Assembly (NCBI RefSeq): GCF_002752355.1
Contig: NZ_MRAV01000010.1
Coordinates: forward strand, 86,520-150,519
Source: Leucobacter sp. OLIS6
GTDB lineage: Bacteria; Actinomycetota; Actinomycetes; Actinomycetales; Microbacteriaceae
DNA length: 64,000 bases
Reading direction: 5' to 3'
Both the position numbers and the translations under genes were made by a program. Positions within the stretch are counted from its first letter, which is position 1; every line of letters starts with the position of its first letter. The notes beneath the pieces are model-generated. The model worked only from the letters and a program-made list of their open reading frames with translations. It did no database searches and was not told the origin of the DNA. Positions 46,201 to 54,229 of this stretch are shown in pieces.

Positions 46201-49200
46201 GGTCCCGACGCGGCCTCCGGTCAGTTCTCGGTGGTCGACCAGACGACCCTGCCGGCCGGCGTGACGACGGGCGCGTTCACCGCGCGCTACTACGCGAATG
46301 CCGCTGACAAGACCGGTACCCCGCTGACCCTCTCGGGCGCGGGCACTGCGAAGGATCCCTTCGTGGTGGGCGACCGCGGCACCCGTCTCGCGGCCGACGG
46401 CAGCGACCGGATCGTGCTGCTCGCCGACGTGACGATCGACGCCGCGTCGACCGGAACGGCGAAGAACGATGCGAGCGTCACCGGGCGCAGCTTCGAGCGC
46501 CAGGGCGACATCGACAAGGACAACTCGTCGACCGCGCAGCGCCCGATCACCACCGAGGCCGATCTCGCGATCGACAAGGTGCTGAACACCGCCGAGCCCT
46601 CGGCCGGCCGGCCGATCAGCTGGGGCATCAAGGTGAGCAACCGCGGCCCCTCGGTCTCGGCCTCGACCGCCGACAAGCGGATCACCGTGACCGACACGAT
46701 CCCCGCCGGGATCAGCGACGTGCGCGACCCCTCGGCCGCGCTCACCTCGTGGACCGTCACGGCCTCGAACGGCTGGCCGGCGAAGGCGGGCGACACGATC
46801 ACGTGGACGTTCACCGGACCCCAGCTGCCGGTCGGCCCTGCGCAGGAGCTGACGCTCGACGGCATGATCGACTCGTCCTGGACGGGTGGCAAGATCGTGA
46901 ACACGGCCGTCGTGCACCCGGGCGCCACGACCGATCCCGTGACCGACAACAACACGGACGACGTCGGGGCGACGCCCGGTGACGGAACGAACCTCGGGAT
47001 CAGCAAGACCCGTGTCGTGAACGTCGGCGGCGTCTGGAAGGACGCGGCCGAGAACGGCGGACCCCTGCCCGACATCACGGCGGGTGGCACGGTCAGCTAC
47101 CGGATCACGGTCGCGAACCTCGGCCCGGCTGACGCCCGCGCGGTGCGCGTGGTCGACACCGCGCCGAGCGTGCTGAGCTACCGGGAGCACGCGAACCTCT
47201 CGGGCACCTGGACCCGGACGGCCGGGGCGAACGCGTCGACCGACCAGTTCGCGCTCGCCGGCACCATCGCGAAGGGCGCCTCGCGCACCTTCGTCGCCAC
47301 CTACGACATCGACCCGAGCCTCGTGCCCGGATCGACCGTGCGGAACTGGGCGCAGGCGTTCGCCGAGAACTCGGACAACGAGCCGAAGGACGACGACCAG
47401 AACGGCAACTCGGACCGCCAGGCCGATCTCTCCATCACCAAGCAGGCGCTCGATCTCGACGGGAACCCGACCACCAAGGTCACCGCCGGCACCGAGCTCC
47501 GCTACCGGATCACGGTGAAGAACAACGGCCCGAGCGTCTCGGGTGCGCCGATCAAGGTGACCGACGACATGCCCGCGGGCATGACCTACGTCTCCTCGAC
47601 GAGCAAGGTGGACGGGATCACGGTGAACAGCGCGCCGCAGGTCTCGGCGACGAAGCGCTCGGCCGTGTGGAACATGCTCAGCGGCTCCGAGACCCTGCAG
47701 CGGGACGGCGAGATGACGTTCGACGTCGTCGCGGCGATCGCGCCCGACGTGCCCGCCCAGCGGCTGGTCAACGGTGCAGACGTGGGCGGCCCGGACGACA
47801 CGGACCCGACGAACAACCACGCGGAGGCGACCGTCGAGGTCGTGACCGAGGCCGACATGACGATCGCCAAGGACGTCGAGGCCGGACCCTGGGTCGCGGG
47901 CACCGACGTGACCTACACGCTCACGGTCGAGAACCGCGGGCCGTCGGTCGCCGACGCGTTCGTCGAGGACGTGCTGCCCGAGGGGCTCACCCCGGTGTCG
48001 ATCTCGGGCGCGGGCTGGACCTGCGACGACGCGGCGGAGTCGTGCAAGCGCGCCGCCCACCCGGTCGGCACGAGCACCCTCACGGTGGTCGCTCACGTCG
48101 GGGCGAACGTCCCGACGGGCACCGAGCTGACCAACACGGCCTTCCTCTCGTGGACCGACAGCCGCAGCACGGCCCCGCACCAGGTGAAGGACGACGCGAC
48201 GATCACCGTCACCACGAGCGCCGATCTGAGCCTCGAGAAGACCGCGATCGACGCGGACGGCACGGCGACCGACCGTGCCGTGGCCGGATCGACCGCGCGC
48301 TACCGCATGGTCGTCACGAACCACGGCCCGAGCGACGCGATCGCCCCGATCACGGTGACCGACACGCTCCCCGCGGGAAGCCGCTTCGTCTCGCTCGACG
48401 GCGCCTCGGCGACCGATTGGACCGCGACCGCGGAGGATCCCGCGGCCGACGGCACGCAGCGCGTGACCTTCGCCCGGATCCCCGACGGCACGGGTCTCGC
48501 GAACGGCGCGGCCGCGCCCGCGATCCTGTTCACCGTGCAGCTCGACGCCGGCATCGCCGACGGGGCGAAGCTGACGAACACGGCGACGGCGAAGTCCGGC
48601 ACGCCGGATCCCGACGAGTCGAACAACACCGACACCGCCGAGGTGACGGTGGATCGCCGGGTCGACGTCGCGGTGACCAAGTCGCACGACGCGGCTCAGG
48701 TGCGCATCGGTTCGCCGCTCGAGTTCGGGATCGACGTCGTGAACCACGGCCCGTCGATCGCGACCGGCGTCAGCGTGACCGACCGGGTTCCGGTCGGGCT
48801 GAAGGTGACGAGCACCGCGGGCGACCTCTCGGGCGATCGCTGGACCATCACCGAGGTGACGGCGCTGCCCGACGGCGGCACCCTCGTGGTGGCGACGCTG
48901 AGCGGCGAGCTGGCTCCGGGCGAACGCGCTCCGAAGCTGACGGTCGGCACCGAGGTGCAGGCGAGCGCCTACTCCGATGTCACGAACACGGCGACCGTCA
49001 CCTCGACCGAGGAGGACGTGGACCGCGACAACAACCGCTCGGACGATCCGGTGAAGGTGCCCGCGCTCGCGAAGCTCACAGTGACGAAGTCCGCGCAGGG
49101 CGAGTTCCAGGTGGGCGACAACGCGCACTACCGGATCACGGTGCGCAACGACGGTCCGACCGAGGATCCCGGCCCCATCACGGTGACCGATCGCCTGCCG

Positions 49201-49611
49201 AACGGGCTGACCTACGTGTCGAGCGCGGTCGCGGCCCAGACCGGCGGATCCCGCCCGGTGTCGGCGGCCTCGGTGCAGGGCAGCCGCGTCGAGTGGACCC
49301 TGCCGAAGGGTCTCGCGAAGGGCGAGCAGGTCACCATCGATCTCGTCGTGCGGGTCGGCCAGGCGGCCTACCCCAAGGTCGAGAACACCGCGGTGGTCTC
49401 GACGCCGACCGATCTGACGCCCGACTCGGAGCTGACGAGCACGGTCGAGACGAAGGTGAAGCCGATCGATCCGCTCGCGGTGACCGGCGGCGCGGCGACG
49501 GGCTACGCGGCGCTGATCGCGGCGCTCCTGCTCCTCGTGGGCGGGGCCGTGACCGCGGTGCGACGCCGTCGCGACGGCACGCCGATCGCGAACGGGACCG
49601 CTGCCGAGTAA
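40210..49611 (+). CDS. Giant cell-wall-anchored surface protein with about 17 DUF11-type repeats
   Basis: With GTG 40210 (MSNWTSTTRR, after GGTGGGGGA) this is 3133 residues; ATG 40303 (MRAWIAGG) is a shorter option. An extended basic signal peptide ends near AEA. The body is about seventeen modules of 110-190 residues, each with a YxI.V.N.GPS strand and a V.D.LP.G... strand typical of DUF11/isopeptide Ig-like repeats; the last ten are the most regular. The C-terminus has LAVTG, a hydrophobic helix (YAALIAALLLLVGGAVTAV) and RRRR: a sorting signal of the LAXTG type used by class E sortases. It is expected on the cell wall as an adhesin-like stalk or surface layer component. A terminator follows directly. 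Confidence 0.9.
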   Translation: MSNWTSTTRRARKHGAKRTAGTHEAARGWTRMRAWIAGGVSAALIAGVLVAAGVGAQNAEAASPAPGFTIAPQKDLVAGEDLSLELTFTSAGAAAGDQYNVSAGLVIPADVTYVGASAGMTAPKIYAAGKEFTTAQDCAAIGLESGSAGKCRVPAGKQYLVFENITDLPVGAKQQATVTLRPNAQTFPVGTTALDIVGSAYTSNDPSRLPQFPGSTAKGSGTTSAPGISKTNVPVKAFRVAKSEPSPEGELLRGIHDHTTTYTLRISHTAEGDLSNTQVTDFLPAGLEFLGTGGIDHTTNANGAQGAVEYPGAARLTATPAPAGGAGAAGAASSVETIKADQALADQYGLEVGKVYTKVTWNLGTLLGLGDPRDTTAGVKQNYASAPGTSGVFEIRYRAGIPLFENTLDFGATTPSATSGDQAANLDNNRGASTRHGISGDPYSAQTLRNVAAVSGSYAGKKTESSAAHSVDAVDVRLLKSVSTKPNPDPANASDWSRNASFTQGQIASYRLNIATSEYVGATQGGAPDRLVDDMADGVCPAFPAGTAITGGGSTPKLTQGGIDNPGAPMSASDWNAMLADRGVSSDCSWPSTHTPASDLKLAGATLTSLSYNPSNGHFSIELALAPADALAAPNREHNVVYTVMQSASYTEDDGQSGATSSGDRVTNNAKVILTTDARPELDGIVSKEGAKADGREHAADDSSATLEAALSGMQKRVLPRDAAGQTTAANVASATGWVDSAKEPFSAGDQVWYKISVTPPAGADVRNAKLTDFLPEGVTFDETKNGNAYRDIVVVPSTDSATLGICTATSRDDLLQQFVGQPTVGADGRALTWSLGKTGCLDRSSDRFFPRGVKLDVYVKVTVSGLSDFGDVDLPQNLAKYQQENVDGEIFFLRDGADITVDGGTSLVKGVRSLKTTAGTTQPGAAFGSNVDGLVVAQGVEATYRIDLAAPRNDTADYRVLDALPEGVRKADLKGIDPSTGAVGSATAALWNGSTEAAANGSVTAKALDPGDPGYADLHLTSAYAGRTVIVFEFSGTVPGATPPAKSGLTLGYTLVVPSGVPGGGPAAQLTQSYENTAAISNYSFSTNSGDSATVVPQKLDANGEPTGGQLLADRTVADGEFGVDDSKTHDTSEVHLPGTAPAKRLVSTEVGPSTPAGAGNTVGLNDIDSANSQTQIVQGEHATFEYRVKVPAHTTVRDAKLADNGFFMQGGTRVPYEFVAGSAAFSGPNGMTEGDLESAGFTLLRSASGSDAAGTLLFPAPYTNSTDQDQEFTARITVWVKDRDASHTGYSPDLANGAVLQNTAAFSYANPADPAKRVSTSANANATYIEPGLRVVKTANPNTDVQIGKPVQYTITVSNPAGRAKSYENTVVDQVPAGLIVDLDSLTLNGAPLARSVVDAEAGVSTGAGGKITWKPADVPALQTVPATVALGYTAMIDPSTGGGQSYSNTATATGYTLPKTIDGADTSDRRGDRTTSSTAKITATTAAIAKGVRIGDTGAYAKTAQAPIGETASYQVKVTLHPNINYYNAQIRDQLPAGVELIGTPTVSVDPAGSGADGGWTWAVNGANRVTGTYTGSDGDIASSSETRTLTVTYRVLLKNTVAAGVNSLPNTAGFSWTTAHDDASQRIELTDNATVNVLNPQLGITKRVNGASAASVDPGDTFTYTVDVRNTGTSPAYNAKVTDTVPSGVVVDPSSLTASGGVLTGAGANGGGTITWDIAGPLSNVAPNNVRTFTYTAKLTSSDALKQANLVNEVAVMHYESFANGGRSYDPTNVKANATVTPRFPNVTLQKSTSNGSEAFVGDGFGWTLQAKNTGQGAAQTVRLTDTLPKNWEFDASVRPQISIGGGAFADLDAPTIGTKDGKQTLTWNLGSAAPAQALLPGVGSGATDPQRTVRITFSAKPQSGATTDAGAGLSIAHTNTLSGQITDATGKTANADGGYTGPDATADAHIARVDLKLVKEAIGGDKRNQWTAGAVAGSGYTQPQWRITVTNQGPDAASGQFSVVDQTTLPAGVTTGAFTARYYANAADKTGTPLTLSGAGTAKDPFVVGDRGTRLAADGSDRIVLLADVTIDAASTGTAKNDASVTGRSFERQGDIDKDNSSTAQRPITTEADLAIDKVLNTAEPSAGRPISWGIKVSNRGPSVSASTADKRITVTDTIPAGISDVRDPSAALTSWTVTASNGWPAKAGDTITWTFTGPQLPVGPAQELTLDGMIDSSWTGGKIVNTAVVHPGATTDPVTDNNTDDVGATPGDGTNLGISKTRVVNVGGVWKDAAENGGPLPDITAGGTVSYRITVANLGPADARAVRVVDTAPSVLSYREHANLSGTWTRTAGANASTDQFALAGTIAKGASRTFVATYDIDPSLVPGSTVRNWAQAFAENSDNEPKDDDQNGNSDRQADLSITKQALDLDGNPTTKVTAGTELRYRITVKNNGPSVSGAPIKVTDDMPAGMTYVSSTSKVDGITVNSAPQVSATKRSAVWNMLSGSETLQRDGEMTFDVVAAIAPDVPAQRLVNGADVGGPDDTDPTNNHAEATVEVVTEADMTIAKDVEAGPWVAGTDVTYTLTVENRGPSVADAFVEDVLPEGLTPVSISGAGWTCDDAAESCKRAAHPVGTSTLTVVAHVGANVPTGTELTNTAFLSWTDSRSTAPHQVKDDATITVTTSADLSLEKTAIDADGTATDRAVAGSTARYRMVVTNHGPSDAIAPITVTDTLPAGSRFVSLDGASATDWTATAEDPAADGTQRVTFARIPDGTGLANGAAAPAILFTVQLDAGIADGAKLTNTATAKSGTPDPDESNNTDTAEVTVDRRVDVAVTKSHDAAQVRIGSPLEFGIDVVNHGPSIATGVSVTDRVPVGLKVTSTAGDLSGDRWTITEVTALPDGGTLVVATLSGELAPGERAPKLTVGTEVQASAYSDVTNTATVTSTEEDVDRDNNRSDDPVKVPALAKLTVTKSAQGEFQVGDNAHYRITVRNDGPTEDPGPITVTDRLPNGLTYVSSAVAAQTGGSRPVSAASVQGSRVEWTLPKGLAKGEQVTIDLVVRVGQAAYPKVENTAVVSTPTDLTPDSELTSTVETKVKPIDPLAVTGGAATGYAALIAALLLLVGGAVTAVRRRRDGTPIANGTAAE

Positions 49612-49629
49612 CCCCCAGCGGCAGCCGCC

Positions 49630-49673
49630 CGAGGGCGCGGCCGACGGACCCCCATCCGTCGGCCGCGCCCTCG
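49630..49673 (+). terminator. Terminator of the giant surface-protein gene
   Basis: A perfect 19-bp stem (49630-49648 with 49655-49673, arm CGAGGGCGCGGCCGACGGA) and a 6-nt loop begin 18 bp after the stop codon. Confidence 0.88.
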
Positions 49674-49719
49674 GTCGTCTCCGCCGGTGTCTCCGCCGGT
49701 GTCCGGCTTGCGGCACCGG

Positions 49720-49725
49720 TACGCT
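49720..49725 (+). promoter_or_regulatory. -10 element of the S4 protein gene (leaderless)
   Basis: TACGCT is followed by six bases and the ATG at 49732; no Shine-Dalgarno is visible. Confidence 0.5.
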
Positions 49726-49731
49726 CGCAGC

Positions 49732-50118
49732 ATGGAGTCCGTGCGCATCGACAGCTGGATCTGGGCCGTGCGTCTCGCGAAGACGCGCAGCCAGGCGACG
49801 ACGGCGTGCCGGGCCGGGCACGTGCGGGTCAACGACGAGCCGGCGAAGGCCGCGCAGAAGGTGTCCGTCGGAGACATAGTGCGCGTGCGCCTGCACGGCT
49901 TCGAGAAGATCTACCGGGTCGTCGGGCTTGCGTTGCGCCGCGGGAGCGCCGCCGAGGCCGCGCTGCTGTTCGAGGATCTGACGCCGCCGGCGCCGCCCCG
50001 GGTCGAGCGCCCGGCGGCCGTGATCCGGGATCGGGGCGCCGGCCGGCCGACGAAGCGGGACCGCCGCGAGATCGACCGCCTGCGCGGCCGCGGCGATACG
50101 CACGACGCGGGAGAATAG
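49732..50118 (+). CDS. S4-domain RNA-binding protein (Hsp15/RqcP-like)
   Basis: This 128-residue protein has an S4 domain over residues 4-65 (VRIDSWIWAVRLAKTRSQATTACRAGHVRVNDEPAKAAQKVSVGDIVRV) and a basic C-terminal tail (GAGRPTKRDRREIDRLRGR), the plan of heat-shock protein Hsp15 and RqcP. Those proteins bind 50S subunits blocked by peptidyl-tRNA after stalled translation. The role is by family. The gene is followed 4 bp later by the IMPACT-family gene. Confidence 0.88.
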   Translation: MESVRIDSWIWAVRLAKTRSQATTACRAGHVRVNDEPAKAAQKVSVGDIVRVRLHGFEKIYRVVGLALRRGSAAEAALLFEDLTPPAPPRVERPAAVIRDRGAGRPTKRDRREIDRLRGRGDTHDAGE

Positions 50119-50122
50119 GGGG

Positions 50123-50755
50123 ATGAGCGAGGTTCGAGACACGGTGCGGCGTCCCGTCGACGTCGAGATCGAGATCTCGCGGTCCCGCTTCCTCACGCGC
50201 CTGGAGCGCGTCGCCGACGAGGATTCGGCGCGCGAGGTCATCGCTGCGGCGCGCGCCGCCCATCCGAAGGCGCGGCACCACTGCAGTGCGTTCGTGCTCG
50301 GCTACGACGGCCGCACCCGGCGTTCGAACGACGACGGCGAACCGAGCGGAACCGCCGGAGCACCCATGCTCGACGCGCTGGTCTCGGCCGGGCTGAGCGA
50401 CGTGGTCGCGGTGGTCACCCGCTATTTCGGGGGCGTGCTGCTCGGCGCGGGAGGCCTGACCCGCGCCTACCGGGCGGCGGTCGCCGAGGCCGTGGCCGCG
50501 GCCGAGCGGCTGCCTCGCGCGGTGCGCCTTCCGGTCGAGGTGGAGGCGGGCTACGATCTCGCGCCGCAGCTCGAAGCGGAGGCCCGGCGCCTGGGGATCG
50601 CCCTCGGCGAGGCGGGCTACGGCGAGCGGGTGCTGCTGCGCCTGCTGCCCGCGGAGGATCAGCTGCCGGCGCTGCGCGCGGCGGTCGCCGAGCTGAGCTC
50701 GGGGGCGCTCGAGCCGGTGCTCGGCGAGCCGCTCGTCGTCGACCTGCCGCGGTGA
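50123..50755 (+). CDS. YigZ/IMPACT family protein
   Basis: This 210-residue protein has the UPF0029/IMPACT signature: EISRSRFLTRLERV, HHCSAFVLGYDGRTRRSNDDGEPSGTAGAPML and VVAVVTRYFGGVLLGAGGLTRAYRAAV. The C-terminal 80 residues form the DUF1949 domain. Bacterial members are linked to ribosome or translation regulation, without a proven reaction. The ATG follows GGGGG and it is coupled to the upstream S4 protein gene. Confidence 0.93.
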   Translation: MSEVRDTVRRPVDVEIEISRSRFLTRLERVADEDSAREVIAAARAAHPKARHHCSAFVLGYDGRTRRSNDDGEPSGTAGAPMLDALVSAGLSDVVAVVTRYFGGVLLGAGGLTRAYRAAVAEAVAAAERLPRAVRLPVEVEAGYDLAPQLEAEARRLGIALGEAGYGERVLLRLLPAEDQLPALRAAVAELSSGALEPVLGEPLVVDLPR

Positions 50756-50887
50756 TCCCGTGTGGCTCCGCCCGGCATGTTCGGGCCGCCGCAGCTCCGG
50801 GGGACCATGCGCACGGTACCGAGGTGCGATGCGCCGCACAGCGACGCTGCATAGGCTGAGTACGAACACCGATCGACCCGGAGCCGC

Positions 50888-52300
50888 ATGACCTTCCCAC
50901 CCCAGCCCGTCCCGCAGGACCCGCCGCCCGCGCGGCCGGCTGCGGATCCGCGGGCCGCCGCTTCCGAGTTGAAGCTGCCGCGCGAACCGGGCGTGATCCG
51001 CCGCTGGCTCGCGGCGCACCCGCTCGCGGTCGACATCTTCATCGCGGGCAGCTACCTGTTCGGCAACGGTAGCCTGGCGCTGCTCGGCTGGATCTCGTCG
51101 CTCGCCGGGACGCCCGTGCTGCCGCACGAGCCGCCGCTCGTCGCCCTCGTGGTGCTGCTGTCGCTCGTGCGCACCGTGGTCGTGTGCGCGGCGCTGATCC
51201 TGCGGCGCCGCTACCCGTTGCTCGGCACCATCGCGGTCGCCCTCTGCTGCTTCGGCGACGACACCGTATTGCTCGCGGGGAATGTGGTCGCGCTCTTGTT
51301 CCTGCTGTACGCGGTTCCGGTGTACCGCAGCGTGCGCGCCGGTTGGGTCGCGTACGGGATCGCGCTGCTGCCGACCGCGCTGCCGATGCTCATCTCGGGC
51401 ACGATCAATCGCGAGTCCGATACCGTCGCCGGGTTCCTGATCGTCTCGCTCGGGATCCTCGCCGTGCTCATGCTCGGCATCAATCTGGGGAACCGGCGCC
51501 GCTATCTGCGCGCCATCATCGATCGGGCGCACCAGCTCGCGCGGGAGCGCGATCAGCTCGCGCGGCTCGCGGTGGCCGAGGAGCGCTCGCGGATCGCCCG
51601 GGACATGCACGACATCGTGGCGCATTCCGTTTCGGTGATGATCGCGCTCTCGGAGGGCGCGGCCCGCGCGGCCGAGGTCGCTCCGGAGGCGGCGAGCGAC
51701 GCCATGCGCCGCAGCGCGGAGACCGGGCGCACGGCGCTCGGCGAGATGCGCCGACTGCTCGGCGCGCTGCAGGAGGGCGACGACGGGCCCGCGGCGCGCG
51801 CGCCGCAGCCGGGTGTCGCCGAGATCCCCGAGCTCGTGCAGAGCTTCCGGGATGCCGGGCTCACCGTGCGGCTGTCCGAGAAGGGTACGCCGTCGGGGGA
51901 TCGCGGCCAGGAGGTCGCGGTCTACCGCGTGGTGCAGGAGAGCCTCACGAACGCATTGCGGCACGCCGGGGGCGCGTCAGTCGACGTGACCCTCGTGCAC
52001 GACCGGGTCGCGACGACGGCCGAGGTGCGCAACGGTCCGCGGCTGTCGGGCAACGCAGCCCCGGATCCGGGTCTCGGCGGTGTCGGCAGCGGGCGCGGTC
52101 TGCGCGGCATCGCCGAGCGCGTCCGCGTGTTCGGCGGGGAGTTCTCGGCGGGCCCCGCCGAGGGCGGGGGCTGGGTCGTGCGCGCCGTGGTGCCCGCGGG
52201 GCTCGGCCAGCACACGGCTCCGCTCGTGATCCAGCAGCCGGGGACGACGCAGCCGCTCGACCGGGATACGGTTGAGGGGAACGAAGGGAGCGCTCCGTGA
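50888..52300 (+). CDS. NarL-type sensor histidine kinase (HisKA_3)
   Basis: This 470-residue kinase has a Pro-rich cytoplasmic N-terminus (1-40), a membrane domain with about five helices (about 48-200), a DHp segment with phosphoacceptor His241 (SRIARDMHDIVAHSVSV) and an HATPase domain (EVAVYRVVQESLTNALRHAGG, GRGLRGIAERVRVFGG). The roughly 50-residue tail after the ATPase domain is unusual. It overlaps the response regulator start (GTGA). The stimulus and target genes are unknown; no transporter is adjacent, unlike the system at 13019. Confidence 0.9.
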   Translation: MTFPPQPVPQDPPPARPAADPRAAASELKLPREPGVIRRWLAAHPLAVDIFIAGSYLFGNGSLALLGWISSLAGTPVLPHEPPLVALVVLLSLVRTVVVCAALILRRRYPLLGTIAVALCCFGDDTVLLAGNVVALLFLLYAVPVYRSVRAGWVAYGIALLPTALPMLISGTINRESDTVAGFLIVSLGILAVLMLGINLGNRRRYLRAIIDRAHQLARERDQLARLAVAEERSRIARDMHDIVAHSVSVMIALSEGAARAAEVAPEAASDAMRRSAETGRTALGEMRRLLGALQEGDDGPAARAPQPGVAEIPELVQSFRDAGLTVRLSEKGTPSGDRGQEVAVYRVVQESLTNALRHAGGASVDVTLVHDRVATTAEVRNGPRLSGNAAPDPGLGGVGSGRGLRGIAERVRVFGGEFSAGPAEGGGWVVRAVVPAGLGQHTAPLVIQQPGTTQPLDRDTVEGNEGSAP

Positions 52301-53004
52301 GCGATGAGATCCGGATCCTGCTGGTCGACGACCAGGAGCTGATCCGCACGGGCTTCCGTCTGGTGCTGCTCGCCGAACCCGAGATGACGGTGGTCGGCGA
52401 GGCCGGCGACGGGCGGGCTGCGCTCGCCGAGCTGCGAGCCTCGGGCGGTGCCTGCGATGTCGTGCTCATGGACGTGCGGATGGCGGGGATGGACGGCATC
52501 GAAGCGACCGCCGCGATCGTGCGGGAGTTTCCGAGCGTGCGCGTGCTGGTGCTCACGACCTTCGACCTCGACGAATATGCCGCGGCGGCGATACGCGCGG
52601 GGGCGAGCGGGTTCCTGCTGAAGGACGCGCGCCCGACCGAGCTCGCCGACGCGATCCGCCGGGTGCACTCCGGCGACGCCGTGATGGCTCCGGGCGTGAC
52701 CAGGCGGCTGCTCGAGCGCATGTCGAACGACGCTGCGGCGGATCCCTGGGGCGGCCCGGCCGGCGGTGCTGCGGCGGGTGCTCCGGGCGCGCCGGCGGTG
52801 CGCACCGATGCGCTCGACGTGCTCACCGAGCGCGAGCGCGAGGTGTTCGCGCTGATCGCCGAGGGGCGGAACAACGCCGAGATCGGCGGGGCGCTGTTCC
52901 TGTCGGAGTCGACGGTCAAGACCCACGTCGGGCGCATCCTCGCGAAGCTCGAGCTGCGCGATCGGGTGCACGCGGTGATCCTCGCGAAGGACCTCGGCGT
53001 CTGA
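52297..53004 (+). CDS. LuxR/NarL-family response regulator
   Basis: This 235-residue regulator has a receiver domain with DD pocket (LLVDDQE), phosphoacceptor Asp59 in VLMDVRMAGMDG and LKDARP, then an Ala/Gly-rich linker and a LuxR helix-turn-helix (LTEREREVFALIAEGRNNAEIGGALFLSESTVKTHVGRIL). It is paired with the kinase at 50888 through a GTGA overlap. Confidence 0.93.
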   Translation: MSDEIRILLVDDQELIRTGFRLVLLAEPEMTVVGEAGDGRAALAELRASGGACDVVLMDVRMAGMDGIEATAAIVREFPSVRVLVLTTFDLDEYAAAAIRAGASGFLLKDARPTELADAIRRVHSGDAVMAPGVTRRLLERMSNDAAADPWGGPAGGAAAGAPGAPAVRTDALDVLTEREREVFALIAEGRNNAEIGGALFLSESTVKTHVGRILAKLELRDRVHAVILAKDLGV

Positions 53005-53070
53005 GCCGCTGGGCCGCGCGTCGGCCCGGTCGCAGGGGCTTCTCCCGGCGACGATGTCGGTGCCCCGCGA

Positions 53071-53076
53071 TAGCCT
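53071..53076 (+). promoter_or_regulatory. -10 element of holB (leaderless)
   Basis: TAGCCT is followed by seven bases and the ATG at 53084, with no Shine-Dalgarno, indicating separate leaderless transcription of holB. Confidence 0.45.
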
Positions 53077-53083
53077 GATGGGC

Positions 53084-54229
53084 ATGGAGTTCTGGGACGA
53101 GATCGTGGGTCAGCCGGCCGCCGTGGGCGTGCTCGAGCGCGCCGCTGCTCCCGAGGTCGTCCCGGCGCACGCCTGGCTGATCACGGGCCCGCCCGGTTCG
53201 GGCCGGTCCAACCTCGCGCTGCGCTTCGCCGCGGCGTTGATCGCGCGCGACCCGGCCGACCGCGACCACGTCTACGCGCAGGTCGCCGCGCGCACGCACC
53301 CCGACGTGGCGGTGCTGTCGACCGAGCGGGTCATCATCCCCATCGAGGACGTGCGTAAGCTGATCCCCACCGCCTACTACTCGCCCAGCGAGGGCCGGTT
53401 CCGGGTCATCGTCATCGAGGACGCCGATCGCATGAGCGAGCACGCCTCCAACGTGCTGCTCAAGGCGCTGGAAGAACCTCCGGAGCGCACCGTGTGGGTA
53501 CTCTGCGCCCCCAGCGAGGCCGATCTGCTGCCCACCATCCGGTCCCGGGCGCGGTCGCTGCGCCTCGTCACCCCGCAGCCGGATCAGGTCGCGCACATGC
53601 TGCAGGCCCGCGACGGGATCCCGTTCGAGACGGCGGAGCGCGCGGCGCGGCTCGCGCAGAGCCATATCGGCATGGCGCGGCGCCTGGCCACCGACGCCGA
53701 GGCGCTCGCGCGACGCACCAGCACCATCGAGCTCGCGCTCGGCGTCTCCACCCTCGGCGAAGGCATGGCGGCTGCGGGCGCGCTGCTCAAGGTCGCCGAC
53801 GCCGACGCCAAGGCGCTGACCGAATCGCTCGACGAGCGCGAGCGCGAAGAGGCGCTGCGCAACCTCGGCGTGGCGCCCGGCGCCGCGGTGCCGCCGCAGC
53901 TGCGGGCGCAGGTGCGCGCCCTCGAAGAAGACCAGAAGCGCCGCGCCACCCGCGGCCTCCGCGACGGGATCGACCGGATCCTCACCGACCTGCTCTCGCT
54001 GTACCGCGATGTGCTGCTCGTCGGAATGGGCTCGGGCAGCGACCTCATCAACGCCGAGCACGCGCCCGCCGTCGCCGAGCTCGCGGAGCGCTGGCCCGTC
54101 GCCCGCACGCTCGGCGTGGTCGCCGGCATCGAACAGGCGCGCGACCGCCTGGCCCGAGGCGTGACGCCCGGTCTCGTGCTCGAAGCGCTGTTCGCGCGCA
54201 TCGCCGTCGACATCGAGGACCTGCGATGA
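53084..54229 (+). CDS. holB: DNA polymerase III subunit delta'
   Basis: This 381-residue clamp-loader subunit has MEFWDEIVGQPAAVGVLERA at the start, the degenerate P-loop GPPGSGRSNLA, VIVIEDADRMSEHASNVLLKALEEPPERTVWVL (DExx and sensor 1 region, EEPP) and LLPTIRSRARSLRL (SRC-like arginine region). It works with the DnaX and HolA subunits to load the beta sliding clamp. I start at ATG 53084 because the family N-terminus begins there. Its stop overlaps the hydrolase gene (ATGA), a pairing that has no obvious functional logic. Confidence 0.93.
   Translation: MEFWDEIVGQPAAVGVLERAAAPEVVPAHAWLITGPPGSGRSNLALRFAAALIARDPADRDHVYAQVAARTHPDVAVLSTERVIIPIEDVRKLIPTAYYSPSEGRFRVIVIEDADRMSEHASNVLLKALEEPPERTVWVLCAPSEADLLPTIRSRARSLRLVTPQPDQVAHMLQARDGIPFETAERAARLAQSHIGMARRLATDAEALARRTSTIELALGVSTLGEGMAAAGALLKVADADAKALTESLDEREREEALRNLGVAPGAAVPPQLRAQVRALEEDQKRRATRGLRDGIDRILTDLLSLYRDVLLVGMGSGSDLINAEHAPAVAELAERWPVARTLGVVAGIEQARDRLARGVTPGLVLEALFARIAVDIEDLR

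Noticed and set aside
40659..46307. A 1882-codon plus-strand frame overlapping the surface-protein gene in another phase
   Set aside because: Arg-rich out-of-frame translation of the DUF11 gene; no domain and no start context. The DUF11 frame has clear repeats, a signal peptide and a sorting signal.
40087..50241. An uninterrupted 3384-codon reading frame antisense to the surface-protein gene
   Set aside because: It mirrors the opposite strand in a very GC-rich, Asp/Thr/Val/Gly-rich coding sequence where minus-strand stops are rare. Its translation is Arg/Gly/Val/His-biased with no domain, and it also runs through the neighbouring S4 and IMPACT genes.
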